64,000 bases of DNA. Source: Hymenopus coronatus. Its lineage: Eukaryota > Arthropoda > Insecta > Mantodea > Hymenopodidae. Positions within the stretch are counted from its first letter, which is position 1; the number at the start of each line of letters is the position of its first letter. The DNA is taken from NCBI GenBank assembly GCA_030762935.1, contig CM060882.1, forward strand, positions 22,697,001 through 22,761,000. The letters run 5' to 3'. Both the position numbers and the translations under genes were made by a program. The notes under the pieces are model-generated. The model made no database searches. It was not told the origin of the DNA and worked only from the letters and a program-made list of their open reading frames with translations. This document shows, piece after piece, positions 1 to 10,710 of the stretch.

Positions 1-440
1 AATACAAGTTCATAGAAAACAATTATTTTATTACTAAAAGTTTTGTACACTTATGGTTACTTTTCAACATAATCACCGAAAAGATTGAGACATTTATCGT
101 ACCTGTGCACAAGCTTTGCAATGCTAGCTTAAAAAAAATGTTGCCGCCAATGATTTCAAGTGAGCATTGACGTTATTTTGAGGACCTTCGTTGGTTTGAA
201 AGTGCTGCCCTCCTAGCCACGTCTTCAGGTCAGGGAAAAGGTAAAAGTCGCTGGGTGTCAGGTCAGGACTGTACGACGGATGATTGAAAATGTCCCGTTG
301 AAATTGTTCAAGCAGCCGACGGGTTGTGCCAGCAGTGTGTGGACAAGCGTTGCCATTGATCAACACAATTCCTGAAGTCAGCATTCACCTTCGTTTGTTT
401 TTAATGGCTCTCCACAAACGTTGTAAAGTACGAAAATCTT
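1..440 (-). pseudogene. mariner transposase C-terminal half, broken
   Basis: This is the C-terminal catalytic part of a mariner-family (Tc1/mariner) transposase, the enzyme that cuts and pastes its own element at TA sites. Reading leftward on the minus strand, one sees a segment like RAIKNKRR, then an in-frame TGA, then MLTSG, INGNACPHTA, HPSYSPDLTPSDFYLF and a tail like LVHRYDKCLNLFGDYVEK with a stop near position 56. In active mariners the second catalytic aspartate lies in a HDNA-type motif; here it reads NGNA, so that residue is glycine. The third aspartate (PSD) is kept. The first aspartate and the whole N-terminal DNA-binding domain are absent. The left end runs off the window. The family call is secure; the gene is clearly dead. 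Confidence 0.85.
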
Positions 441-554
441 CAAAATAACGTCAATACTTATTTGAAATCAATAGCGGTAACATTTTTTGAAGCGGGTATT
501 GCAAAGCTTGTGCACAGGTACGATAAATGTCTCAGTCTTTTCGGCGATTATGTT
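441..554 (+). pseudogene. mariner transposase C-terminal tail, inverted to its neighbour
   Basis: About 38 codons of mariner C-terminus on the plus strand (QNNVN, then KSIAVTFFEAGIAKLVH, RYDKCL, FGDYV), closely matching the tail read on the minus strand at 57-175. The two pieces are therefore head-to-head remnants of the same mariner type. The fragment stops before its own stop codon, exactly where an HLE copy begins (CACATGAC at 555). Confidence 0.8.
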
Positions 555-1291
555 CACATGACTTTTTCTATATCTCTGCAACAAATTTTTGTTAAAAAGT
601 TTATGTTTCTATTTGCTTCATGCTAAGTTAGAAAAAATTAGCAGAAATAGTCTTATTACTTGCTTCCTTGTAAGAGGAAGCGAAATAAGGGAGTAACATA
701 GGTTAAAGTGCTAGCAAAAGATGGTTGCTATGTGACTGAAGTTCCTTTGTTTGTATGCACAGGAGTTGACGAATTCCTGTATGAGAAAACTATGTTTTTT
801 AAGGCTGAAACAAAAAACAAGGAATATCTTAAAAACGATCAACTCCACGAAAAAATGTACATAACATAAATTGTGTTTTAATGTGCTCTACATTTTCGTG
901 TGGTAAGTTTTTGTCTATCTCTTACGGTTCACCAGTTACACACAATTCCGTAAAATCCATCCAGAATAAAATAGGCTTCAGAGGCTATTCCCAGAAAATT
1001 CAAGATATACATATTATTTGCCAAGTATATATCCTTAATATATGATATTTTAATCAAAATCGTTAGAGCCATTATTTAGAAAATCAAAATTTTCGAAAAT
1101 TTTTCCATGTGAAGGGTAGTTGGGGCTGGGGGATTTTCTTGAAAATCCTCTTGTCTCAGCCTTGGAAGATACTGAACTTAAATACCAAGTTTGGTATTTA
1201 ACGGTCTTTTCGTTTTTAAGCTATGCTGCCCACAGACACACAGACACACACACATACACACACACAGACGGACATTTTGCTAAAAAAGTTA
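555..1291 (+). mobile_element. HLE-A copy, right end missing
   Basis: It starts inside the left terminus (CACATGACTTTTTC; the first ~15 bases are lost against the mariner fragment) and runs to just past the internal CA microsatellite (1234-1268). It is cut there by the opposed copy at 1296. The right-end hairpin is absent and does not reappear beyond 2165. Confidence 0.85.
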
Positions 1292-1295
1292 TTTT

Positions 1296-2165
1296 TTACT
1301 TTCTCTATACTCACTATATACATAGTGTATAGAGAATGTATTGCACTCCACCAAAAAATTCGATGCCGAGATTTCACCGGAAATATATGTTTTAAGGTCC
1401 CCTGTATCCAAAAAAGTATTTTCAGAAAAAGGTCCGTGTGTACACGTCCATGTGTCCGTGTGTCTATGAACACGATAACTCAAAAACGAAAAGTCGGTAA
1501 AATACCAAACTTGGTATTTATGTTTAGTATCTTCCAGGGATGCGACACGAAGATTTTGAGCAAAATCCCCCCACTCCACAAAAACCACTACCCTTTACAT
1601 GGAACTTTTTTCAAAAATTTCGATTTTCTCAAAAATGGCTCTAACGATTTTGATTAAAATTTCGTATATTAAAGATATTTAGCTGAAAAATAAAATGTAT
1701 ATTTTGAATTTTCTGTGAATAGCCTCTGAAAACTACTTTATTCTGGATGATTTTATGGATTTTTGCATAACTGCTAAACCGTAAGAGATGGAGAAAAACT
1801 TAAAATATAAAAAATGTAGAGCACCTTAAAACGCACAATTTATCTTATATACTTTTTTTCGTGGAGTTGATCGTTTTTGACATATTCCTTGTTTTTGTTT
1901 TCAGCTATGAAAAACTTATACTCTTCTTATACAGGAATTTGTCAACTCATGCCCATACAAACAAAGAAACTTCAATCACAGCTTTTGATTAATAGTTTAG
2001 CCTATAGTACTCCCCTATTTACCTTCTGCTTACAAGGAAGCAAGTAATAAGACTATTTGTGCTAATTTTTTTCTCGATTAGCATGAAGTAAATAGAAGCA
2101 TAAGCTTTTTAACAATAATTTGTTGCAGAGAGGTAGAGAAAGTCATGTAAATGGAACACATCAGA
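1296..2165 (-). mobile_element. HLE-A, complete copy (~870 bp)
   Basis: Reading rightward it begins TTACTTTC with the right-end hairpin around ACTATATACATAGTGTATAGAG, passes the GTGT-rich microsatellite, and ends GTAGAGAAAGTCATG, then the small hairpin and CAGA. Both ends are intact and no ORF spans it, so it is non-autonomous. It sits in the T-run of the copy at 555-1291. Confidence 0.88.
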
Positions 2166-2529
2166 TGTTTACCCATTATTTCGATCCAGTTCATTTACAT
2201 ACACCTAACCTAACGAAATCTTGAAACTTGTCGTTCACCTGTCACGTTGCCATATGGTCACGTAACCAATAGGAAAGGCTCAGGAAACGGCCTTAGTCTA
2301 AAACTGCACTAGAATCTGCAATTTCGCCGCTTGTGTAGCCTTCGTGCTGCCATCTAGTGACTGTTAGGGACTTTCGTATGCCTCTGCGCTTAGCTCCGTC
2401 GTTTCCTATGTGTTGGCCTGAGGTTTCCCCTCCTGTCATCCCTTCCCACGGGGGGGTTGGCCACAATAGATCAGTACCGAGGTGTCCCCCGGTGTTAACA
2501 TGCTCTAACCTCTACGCTAACCTAAGGTG
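2166..2529. other. unassigned spacer
   Basis: No gene or known repeat recognised. It is more GC-rich than its surroundings, with a G-run at 2452-2458. At 2349 it carries CTGCCATCTAGTGA, a near match to a CTCF-like core on the minus strand (see findings). Confidence 0.4.
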
Positions 2530-3464
2530 ATACTCAAATCTTTTAAAAGCCGTCGTTAAGCGATAGTCATTGAAATTCAATTATCTTTCCATTGCCAAGA
2601 GTAAAAAAAAGAGACATGAAGCGACAGATGATTTCCCATTTGAGAAAAGATTAACTCCTTGGCACGACAGCTCACGGGGAACCTTGGCCTACCGCCCGGC
2701 CGCTGCGTCCCCCATCTCGGTCCACTACAGACGTCTGGATGGGGTGCAGTATTGGAGGGTGAGTCGTGGTCAGCGCCTCGAGTCCCTCCCGGCCGGTTAA
2801 TGCGGTCCTCATGACCTGGAGTTGCTACTTCTCCATCAAGTAGCTCCTCAATTGGCCCCCCAGGGACCTTACGAGGCTGAGTGCACCCCGGGCCAGGTCT
2901 CCCAGCGGGGGAAAAATCCCCACGCCGGTACTGGGGATCAAACCCAGGTCTCCCGCTTGGTAAGCAGCTGCGCTACCACCGCGCTAAGGAGACGGCCAGA
3001 CGAGAAAAGATTAAGTATTTTAAAAATGGAACCAATAACAAGGAATGTCTCAAAAATGACCAGCTCCACGAAAAAATGTGTATATGACATTAATTGTGTG
3101 TTTTAACGAGATCTATATTTTGTGTGTAGTAAATTACCTTTATCTTTCGGTTTACCAGTAATGCAAAATTCATCCAGAATAAAGAGGTCTTCAGAGGCTA
3201 TTCTGAAACGAATTCAAGATATACATTTTATTTGTCATGAAAGTATTTTTAATAAACGGCATTTTAATCAAAATCGTTAGCCATTTTTGAAAAAAAATTA
3301 AATGTTCTAAATGTTTTCGTTATAAAGGGTGGTTTGGGCTGGGTGAGTTTTCTAAAAAGATACCAAACTTAAATATCAAGTTTGGTAATTTACCGAATTT
3401 TCGTTTTTGACCTATCGTGCTCATAAACACAAGGACACATATACACCGGGACCTTTTCTATTTA
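2530..3464 (+). mobile_element. HLE (B-like interior), split by SINE-a
   Basis: The left terminus is lost. The interior starts near CAAATCTTTTAAAAGC, is interrupted at 2655-3001 by SINE-a, resumes at 3015 (AAGTATTTTAAAA) and runs to the microsatellite zone. It ends where a minus-oriented right-end hairpin begins at 3465. The SINE is younger than this copy. Confidence 0.75.
2642..3014 (-). mobile_element. SINE-a, full-length, with 13-bp target duplication
   Basis: The body is 2655-3001, flanked by perfect direct repeats GAGAAAAGATTAA at 2642-2654 and 3002-3014. On the minus strand the head is tRNA-like: A-box region TAGCGCGGTGGTAGCG, a possible anticodon loop TTACCAA, and a T-arm CTGGG-TTTGATC-CCCAG containing a B-box-like GGTTTGATCCC, so RNA polymerase III promotion is expected. 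The body is GC-rich and ends near GGAGTT. A target duplication plus a tRNA head is the signature of LINE-mobilised SINEs. Confidence 0.88.
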
Positions 3465-3575
3465 TTACTTTCTCTACACGTACTATGTACATAGTGTATA
3501 GAGAAGGTATTGTAATGTACCCAAAAATTCCATACCGAGATTTAACCGGAAATACATGTTTTAGAACCCCCTGAA
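3465..3575 (-). mobile_element. HLE right-end fragment
   Basis: About 110 bp: TTACTTTCTCTACACG, the palindromic hairpin and the following GATTTAACCGGAAATAC stretch, then an abrupt switch to a plus-oriented interior at about 3576. Confidence 0.75.
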
Positions 3576-3941
3576 TACAACAAGGAATGTGTCAAAAATG
3601 ATCAACTCCACGATCATAACATAAATTGTGTGCTTTAACGTGCTCTACATTTTTTGTGTGCTAAGTTTTAGCAGTCATGCAAAATTCCATAAAATTCGTC
3701 CAGAGTAAAGTAATCTTCAGAGGCTATTCCCAGAAAATTCAAGATATACATTTTGTTTGTGAGGTAAATATCTTTAATATACCATATTTTAATTAAAATC
3801 GTTAGTCATTTTTGAGAAAATTAAAATTTTTAAATTTTTTTTCATGTAAAGGATAGTTGGGGTTGGGGGGATTTTCTTGAAAATCTTCGTGTCGCATTCT
3901 TGGAAAAAACAGAACTTAAATACACACACACACGCACACAA
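3576..3941 (+). mobile_element. HLE interior fragment ending in CA repeat
   Basis: Plus-oriented interior from CAAGGAATGTGTC to the internal CA microsatellite (3922-3940). The element sequence stops in the microsatellite and a GC-rich ORF follows. Confidence 0.75.
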
Positions 3942-4250
3942 ATGTTTCAGGTCTCAAGGACCAAGCGACGGTGTTCAGCGGAAGTGCTCGAGGCTCTGGG
4001 GGTCCGCCGGAAGGCTCAGGGGACTGTGAGCGGCCTCGAAGGCGTTCCAACTGATCCCGTTCATGCCTGCGCCCTTAGTCATCTGGATCTGGTCGCCTCC
4101 GAATCGGTTTCCTCATCTCTCTCAGATTATGTGAGAGGTAAACTGTCACAAGGGCCTATTTTTGGTTCTCTGTCTCAGTCCCTAGGAGCCCTGTCCGGGT
4201 CTAGACCAGAGAGAGTAACCAGGATGGCTGATCAACCATACTTCGGTTGA
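3942..4250 (+). CDS. orphan ORF, 102 codons from ATG 3942, unknown
   Basis: The ATG at 3942 lies directly after the HLE microsatellite, and the stop is TGA at 4248-4250. The reading frame also stays open upstream through the microsatellite, so the true start is unclear. The product is rich in Ser, Leu, Gly and Arg with no membrane segment and no motif I recognise. The stretch is visibly more GC-rich than the flanks and differs in codon use from every repeat around it. A TTTCAG at 3945 resembles a 3' splice site, so it could be an exon, a captured gene fragment, or chance. Function is not assigned. Confidence 0.3.
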   Translation: MFQVSRTKRRCSAEVLEALGVRRKAQGTVSGLEGVPTDPVHACALSHLDLVASESVSSSLSDYVRGKLSQGPIFGSLSQSLGALSGSRPERVTRMADQPYFG

Positions 4251-4266
4251 TGAGGTTGATTTGGTT

Positions 4267-4330
4267 TGATAATGTTTACTACCGCAGGCGAGACACTGAT
4301 GATACGTGGGATGAAGATGGAACATGAGAC
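4267..4330 (-). mobile_element. SINE-c fragment
   Basis: A short piece (CCGCAGGCGAGACACTGATG, then ATACGTGG) matching the distal part of SINE-c at 12440-12480 and 52640-52680. The tRNA-like head is missing. Confidence 0.6.
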
Positions 4331-4864
4331 AGTTCATGGGGCTAAAAGTTATTTAAATGGGAGGTATAAATTATAGAAAACAATATAAATTTACTAAGAG
4401 TGGAGAAATGTACCTACATTGAAAATGGCTAGGGAAGAAAGATTTTAAACACGTCTAAGTAGCCGAGTTGTCACGAGCTAACAAGCGAACAGGTAGGATA
4501 GTACTGTTAAGGGTAGGACATTGAACTGAAGGGGGAGGTTACACTGCCCGAGGGTGGACATACCAAGGAGAAGAGAAATAGTTCCCTTGCTGGTCAAGCG
4601 ACACTTTTGACACTGGAACATCCGAGGAGCTAAGATGTGATATTTGGGTTCGTGACGGAGCCGGACCGGCTACCTTTAGTTGTGACGGAAATAATTAATT
4701 TAACACAGACGAAATCACTGCACAAAGAGTAATAAATAATAATATGTGCGGTCGCGTAAAACGTAACTTAAAAGTAGAAAATTTAGGAGGAATGCGTGTG
4801 TGTTCGATGGCAGAAAAAGTCCGAACGAAATGAATAAATGAGTTCAGTAATAATCTGGAACTCG
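4331..4864. other. unassigned spacer
   Basis: No gene or repeat recognised. It has mixed composition and stops in all frames. Confidence 0.4.
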
Positions 4865-5060
4865 AAGAAAATCATTTATGTTTTACTACACCTAAAACGA
4901 GATTCCATACAAACAAAATCCTGACATCTCACCTTATCCTCGAGTGCCCTGCTTTACTGAACGACAGAAGTAACTAAGGGTGATCTGTATTCCAGTTTTA
5001 ACACCTCCGAGGGATGCAGATATCACAAACGTCTTTTATATAATCTAATGTAATTGTTAT
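4865..5060 (+). pseudogene. possible non-LTR retrotransposon ORF2 tail
   Basis: The plus strand reads SHLILECPALLNDR near 4925-4970, reminiscent of the H-x-L-x-E-C-P motif close to the end of Jockey/I/R1-type ORF2 proteins. It is followed by an early stop. The match is short, so this is tentative. Confidence 0.3.
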
Positions 5061-5118
5061 AACCAGACTATGATCTACTATGTTTTACTGTTATTATAAT
5101 TCAAATAGTTAAGTTTAT

Positions 5119-5960
5119 GACCACATGACTTTCTCTACATCTCTGCAGCAAATTATTGCAAAAAAAGCTTATGCTTCTACTTATTTTATGATAATCGACA
5201 AAAAAATAGCAGAAATAATCTTATTACTTGCTTTCTTGTAACTAGAAGAGAAATAAGAAAGTTCCATAGGTTAAAGTCAAAGCCAAAAGCTGGTTGCTTT
5301 GTGACTGAAGTTCCTTTATTTGTATGGACAGGAGTTGACAAATTCCTGTACGAGAAAAGTTAAGTTTTTCAAAGCTGAAACAAAAAACAAGGAATGTCTA
5401 AAAAACGACCAACTCCACGCAAAAATGTATACTAAATAAATTGTGTGTTTTAATGTGCTCTATATTTTTATGTAGTAAGTTTTTGTCCATCTCTTACGGT
5501 TTAGCAATTATGCAAAATTACGTAAAATTCACCCAGAATAAAGTAGTCTTCAGAAGCTATTCCCAGAAAATTCAAGATATACATTTTATTTTTCAGGTAA
5601 ATATGATTAATATATGATAGTTTAATCAAAACCGTTAGAGCAATTTTTGAGAAAATCATAATTTTCAAAAAGAAGTTCCATGTAAACGTTAGTTTGGGGT
5701 GGGGTGATTTTTCTCAAAATCTTTGTGTCGTATTCCTAGAAGATACTAAACTTAAATACCAAGTTTCGTATTTTAGCGACTTTTCGTTTTTGAGTTATCG
5801 TGTTCACAGACACACGAAAACACACACGGACCTTTTTCTGAAAATACTTTTTTGAATACAAGGGACCATAAAACATATATATCCGGTGAAATCTCGGTAT
5901 CGAATCCTTTGGTGGAGTGCAATACCTTCTCTATGTGCATAGTACGTATAGATAAACTAA
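5119..5960 (+). mobile_element. HLE-A, nearly complete copy
   Basis: It starts at CACATGACTTTCTC (outermost left bases lost), with the CA microsatellite near 5810-5838, and ends in a degraded hairpin arm (GTATAGATAAACTAA). No ORF. Confidence 0.85.
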
Positions 5961-6059
5961 AAATATTGTGGACGCTGAAGACACTTTGTTGTTATAATGT
6001 GTCCTTAAATAAATAAATTTAAAAAAAATCCTGAGCTAGGACACCCACATATCCACAGC

Positions 6060-6262
6060 ATTCCTAATAGCCTGCACCCGGGATACAAACCCGTACCCCT
6101 GTTGCCGCCGCAAGCACCGGTGGAATGTGATGGTGGGGGAAACCGAAGAACCCGGAGAAAAAACCCGCCCAGCGCGCTTTGTCCACAACAAATCTCACAT
6201 GCGGTCGCTTGAAATCGAACCCGGGTGAGAGAAGAGCGGTCTAACCATTCGAGCATGGTGCC
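6060..6262 (-). mobile_element. SINE-c, with tRNA-like head
   Basis: On the minus strand the head reads GGCACCATGCTCGAATGG, then TTAGACCGCTC, then GGGTTCGATTTC, giving A-box and B-box like elements of a Ser/Leu-type tRNA. The body includes GCTTTGTCCAC and GGAAACCGAAG shared with copies near 12.5, 52.7 and 53.4 kb. No clear target duplication was found. Confidence 0.75.
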
Positions 6263-6647
6263 ACCTTCACTTGATTTCATTAACGGAAATTCATTTGAAA
6301 CGATCGCTCTCATGTCGTGTTCCCAATAAAAGCCTCCAGTTCTGAAACATCGAATGTGCTTTTGACTGAGGATTTTTGCTCTCCCTTTGCCCACGGCAAT
6401 ATTGAAATTACCTAACCCTTTTCTCCAATCTCATTGGGCGAATCATTGATTAAAATGCTCATACATTTTGAAATGTTCCTTTCTGATTGAAATGAATTCT
6501 AAATTCCCAGTAGAAATAATGTTTCCATTCTGTTTTAGTGGGCAGTGCAATATTAATATAACAGAGGTAACACATTTCAATGTTCTGAGAAACAACGTTA
6601 ATAAAACAACTTTTTCCTTTTTATGCAAATGTTCAAGCCATGTAATT

Positions 6648-7112
6648 TTTATTTTCTCCTCACGTACCATGTATATAGTGTATAGAGAATGTATTGTAAT
6701 GCACCCAATAATTCAATTCCGAGATTTCACCGGAAACAGACGTTTTAGAATTCCCTGTATCCAAAAAAAGTATTTTCAGAAAAAAGTCCCTATGTATGTG
6801 TGTGTGTGTGTGGGTGTGAGCACAATAACTCAAAAACAAAAGTTGGTAAATACCAAACTTCATATTTAAGTTTAATATATTTTCCAGGGATACGACACGA
6901 AGATTTTGAGAAAAAAAAAACCACCCCAAACTACCACTTACATGGGAAAAAATTCGAAAATTTTGATTTCCTCAAAAATTTCTCTAACGATTTTTATTAA
7001 AATACCGTATATTAAAGATATTTATGTGGCAAATAAAATGTTTATCTTGAATTTTCTGTGAATAGCCTCTAAAGACCTCTTTATTCTCGATGATTTTTAT
7101 TGAATTTTGCAT
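6648..7112 (-). mobile_element. HLE-A right half
   Basis: Runs from the right-end hairpin (6650-6690) through its GT microsatellite (6797-6812) to ATAACTG at 7112, where a second GT tract starts another HLE piece. The left third is missing. Confidence 0.82.
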
Positions 7113-7813
7113 AACTGGTGTGTGTGTGTGTTGTGTCGTCTGCCTGTCTGTCTGTCTGGTCTTTCAAGGATGCGACACGAAGATTTAAAAAAAAAATCCC
7201 CCCCACCACAAACTACTCTTTTCATGGAAAAATTTCGAAAATTTTGATTTTCTTAAAATTGGCTCTAACGATTATGATTAAAATCCCGTATGTTAAAGCT
7301 ATGTATGTCTCGAATTTTTTTGGGAACAGCCTCTGAAGACCTCTTTATTCTGGATGAATTTTGCCGAATTTTGCTTAGCTGTTAAACCGTAAGAGATGGA
7401 AAAAACTCATTACACAAAAAATGTACATCACGACAAAACACACAGTTTATGTCCTTTATGTTTTTGTTGTGGAGGTAACCGTTTCCGAGTTATTCCTTGT
7501 TATTGGTTTCAATTGTGAAGCACTTAGGCTTTTCTCATACAGGAAGTGTCCGCTTTTCTTTTGTTCTACTCCTGGCCAAGCAAAGAAGTCATTTCCAATG
7601 ACAATTGCATAACAATAGATTTTTAAAACATTTAACAATCACTTCAGCATAGCGCATTCCTTTAGGTCCCTTCTATTTATAAGGAAATAAGTAAAATGAA
7701 CATTCTGCTAATATTTATCTCAATTAGCATTGTGTACAAAGAAGAATAATCTTTTGTAGAAGGTTTGTAGAGCAGCTAGAGAAAGTCATGTGAGTGTAAC
7801 ACATCAGATTTTT
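7113..7813 (-). mobile_element. HLE-B left half, fused at a GT tract
   Basis: Starts in GTGTGTGTGT at 7119 and ends GCAGCTAGAGAAAGTCATG, then the small hairpin and CAGATTTTT. The subterminal repeat is the B form (GCTAGAGAAAGT). The left terminus abuts mariner coding sequence, so this copy inserted into that mariner or was joined to it later. Confidence 0.82.
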
Positions 7814-8600
7814 CCCATTGCAATGACTGAACTATGGGCCGGAGCATTGTCGTGATGAAACAAGATTTTTTTTTTTTTTTTTGCCAAATGAGGTGTTTTT
7901 CTGTTTACCTCATCCATCACTCAAACTTACCAGTAAGTGATACTTTTACCCTTTTCCAAGTAATCAATAAAAATAATTCCCTGTGCACCCTAGAAAACAC
8001 TTGCCATAACCTTGTTTGCTGACAAAATTGACTTTGCCTTTTTTGGAGTTGGTTCACCTGGCGCAATCCGCTGTTTTGACTGTGATTTACTTTCTGGAAT
8101 GTAGTGATGTATCCAAGTTTCATCCATGGTAATAAGCCGTCTAAAAAAGTCACTAGCATTTTTACGGTAGAGCTCCACGTTCTTAACAGAAACAGTTTTT
8201 CTTTGCAACTTTTGATGAGGTGTCAACAAACGCGGCACACATCTTGCACAGACCTTGTGAAAGCTCAAAACATTACTTAAAATAGTACCTGCACGTTCTT
8301 TTGATATGCTTACAGCCACGAACAATTTTAACCTGCAGTCTTCCAGTACTAAACGAAGATTTTATTCAATGATCTCTGGAGTTGTCACTTCCACAGGGCG
8401 TCCAGAGCGAGGTTCATCACTAATGCTCGTGCAACCCACTCTGCAACCCACCTTTTAATCATTGAATATGAAGGGGCAGAGTCTTTCAATGTACTGTCCA
8501 TTTCCTCCTCGATTTCTTTAGGCGTTAAGCCTTTCAAACGGAAGTATTTAATCACTGTTCGTTTTTTCAAATCCTCCATTTTCGTGAAAACTTTGAAGTT
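7808..8600 (-). pseudogene. mariner transposase, truncated by an HLE
   Basis: The N-terminal helix-turn-helix region reads TVIKYFRLKGLTPKEIEEEM, then WVAEW. It is followed by a GRPVEVTTPEIIE-like linker with a stop, VSISKERAGTIL, KVCARCVPRLLT and the first catalytic aspartate in TMDETWIHHY. GIIFIDYLEKGK follows, then frame breaks around a 16-T tract at 7866-7881, and then HHDNAPAHSS with the second aspartate. The reading stops at GKI, exactly where the HLE left end begins, so the third aspartate and the C-terminus are lost. Several stops and shifts make it non-functional. Confidence 0.88.
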
Positions 8601-9884
8601 GTCTTGTTTAAAATGCTGTCATTCGAAAACTAAACAAGCTGCTGACCTGTAACTATGGATACTAGCTAGTCTAGAGTATAGTAGGGACTCCGACATTTCG
8701 GAAAAACTTTATTTGTAAATGTGTAATAACTGGGGATGGCAAATTGGGGACCGATAGAGGGACGCAAGCGATTATCAGTTGCATACCTACCGAGTAGAGA
8801 CCAACGTGCATTGGCGTCGCAGTAAACAACCCGTAGTGACGTGTGGGGAACGTGGCTCGACGCAGCAGTAAACTATGCTGTATATTACAATACTGTTTTA
8901 TAAGCAACTAATGCCTTTGATGATAGTGCATGCTCCTCAAACAAGATTGTAAAAACCTCTTACTTCAAATGGATTGCATGAAGATTTGTAATTCATACAG
9001 AAGAGTTTTGCAGATATATCAACGACAATTACATATATTTGGAAAGCTCGAGCCGTGAAAGCTGTCGATGAACTTGTGCAAGCAATTAATTAGACACCCG
9101 TGACACCTACTTTAGATCCCGTGAAAAAGAAGCTTGGCAAAAATACGGAATTTCAGTAATGCGCGAAACACGAAATAAACTACGAAGTATTGCTACGGAA
9201 ATAATTGCCGATGGAATATTATACCCAATAGTCGATGACGTGTCCTGTTTCTGTTTTGCTCCAAATACATCTTTTTATATGGAGTGAAATTTTTCACAAT
9301 ATAAAGCCTGTTTACGTGCCAATCGAAGACGATTCACATTTGAGACGTTACGATTGTATGTTGTGCATTGTAATTTATGTGTCTTGAGAGAAAATGAAAC
9401 GGATAATGATGCTGATGACTTGTTTCACCATCCATCCGACTTCAATCGCCTCCCACTGCTAGTGAAAACATCACAGTCTACATTCAATACTGCCCCATTT
9501 TCCTTCTATTAGTACCATTAGGTACATACTGCATTGTCAACACATCACAACTATATACCATGCTGCGCAAACCTCGATTTGTCCCGCTATCGGTCCTCAA
9601 GATGATATCCCTAGTCATAACGACTGGTGTATAATTCAACCTATTAATCATTTCTTGCAACATTGTCCAAATTGTGGCCTTCATTGACTGGATTATTTTT
9701 TCTTCTTTCGCGCTGAACATGCCTCATGCTTGTAGAAGCCAACTGGACTCGATGTTTCCGATAACACTAACCATTGGCTAGTCATCCATCGTATTCTTGG
9801 AGCATTTTATTACCCGAAGTTTCGATGTACAATAAAGATCTTCTCGAACTTTCGAAATGCTGAAAATATAGCGCATCTCACCTG
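8601..9884. other. unassigned spacer
   Basis: No family recognised. A 78-residue minus-strand ORF (9484-9720) and a 78-residue one (8671-8907) have no motif I know and read like chance frames. Part of the stretch near 9760-9884 may belong to the LINE that follows. Confidence 0.35.
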
Positions 9885-10244
9885 AATGTCAACACGACAT
9901 TAAAGTTACGCCTTTTCAAGGCGCTTGTAGTCCCCCTGATGCTCTATGCCTGCGAAGTGTGGGGTATGGCAGCAGACTCCTGGCTCCTCTAGTTACAGCG
10001 GGTACGGAATAGAGGACTCCGGTCCATATATTCTCTATGTTGACGTTTCCCTTTGAGGCTACTACATGAAGCTTCGGCCCTCTCATATGTGGAAGATGTT
10101 ATTAGGCGCCGGGCTCAAAAATTCTACGCCAGATTGGGCGACCATGAGAACGCACTTGTCAGATCTCTGGGGGAGTGCTTACCCTCTGAACGCCGAAAGA
10201 GGCGGCTCCGGGTTCCCCGCATGGCTTGTGGGCACACCCAGTAA
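9885..10244 (+). pseudogene. Jockey-like LINE reverse-transcriptase C-terminus
   Basis: The plus frame reads LKLRLFKALVVPLMLYACEVW, the conserved region after the reverse-transcriptase domain of Jockey/CR1-type non-LTR elements. It then reads RVRNRGLRSI and FYARLGDHENALVRSLGE to the natural end at 10244. In-frame stops at 9990 (TAG) and 10041 (TGA) disable it. Nothing upstream is recognisable, consistent with a 5'-truncated copy. Confidence 0.72.
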
Positions 10245-10705
10245 CAACGGCTTTAAACCAGCCAACAGCGCAATAGCTGAACAAAGCACTTCCCCTCCCC
10301 ATTGGGAGAGGTCTATCAAAATTTCATCACCATGATTAAATAAAAAATAAACATCAGCGGAGCAGAGGAAAGGATGCTGCTCCTGAAAGTGCAACCGCTC
10401 GAGGAGCCTTCCAGCGCTACCTCCTTAACACCAACACTCGAAAACTCCAAAATAAAACCTCAACCTTCACCTCATTCCTGTGGTTAAACCCTTACCAGGG
10501 TAGGTACACAGCAACAACACCTAGGCTCACCACGAGCCTACCAGACACGCACGCACGCCAGTTGGGCTAGCGAGAAAGCGATACACGCAGTGGCGGCAGG
10601 TTCAAAGTTTAGTTTGTGGGACATAGAGTATAAAAGTAACATTGCATAGAATTCATTAACATAAATTTATTACACTGCATGCAAATGTATGCCATGGCTA
10701 ACTAA
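10245..10705 (+). other. probable LINE 3' untranslated region and spacer
   Basis: C-rich non-coding sequence directly after the LINE stop, to about 10560. No poly-A tail is obvious. The remaining ~150 bp show nothing recognisable. Confidence 0.35.
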
Positions 10706-10710
10706 AAAAT

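Noticed and set aside
2941..3000. Functional tRNA gene
   Set aside because: The A/B-box region belongs to SINE-a, the cloverleaf is imperfect, and copies have LINE-type target duplications.
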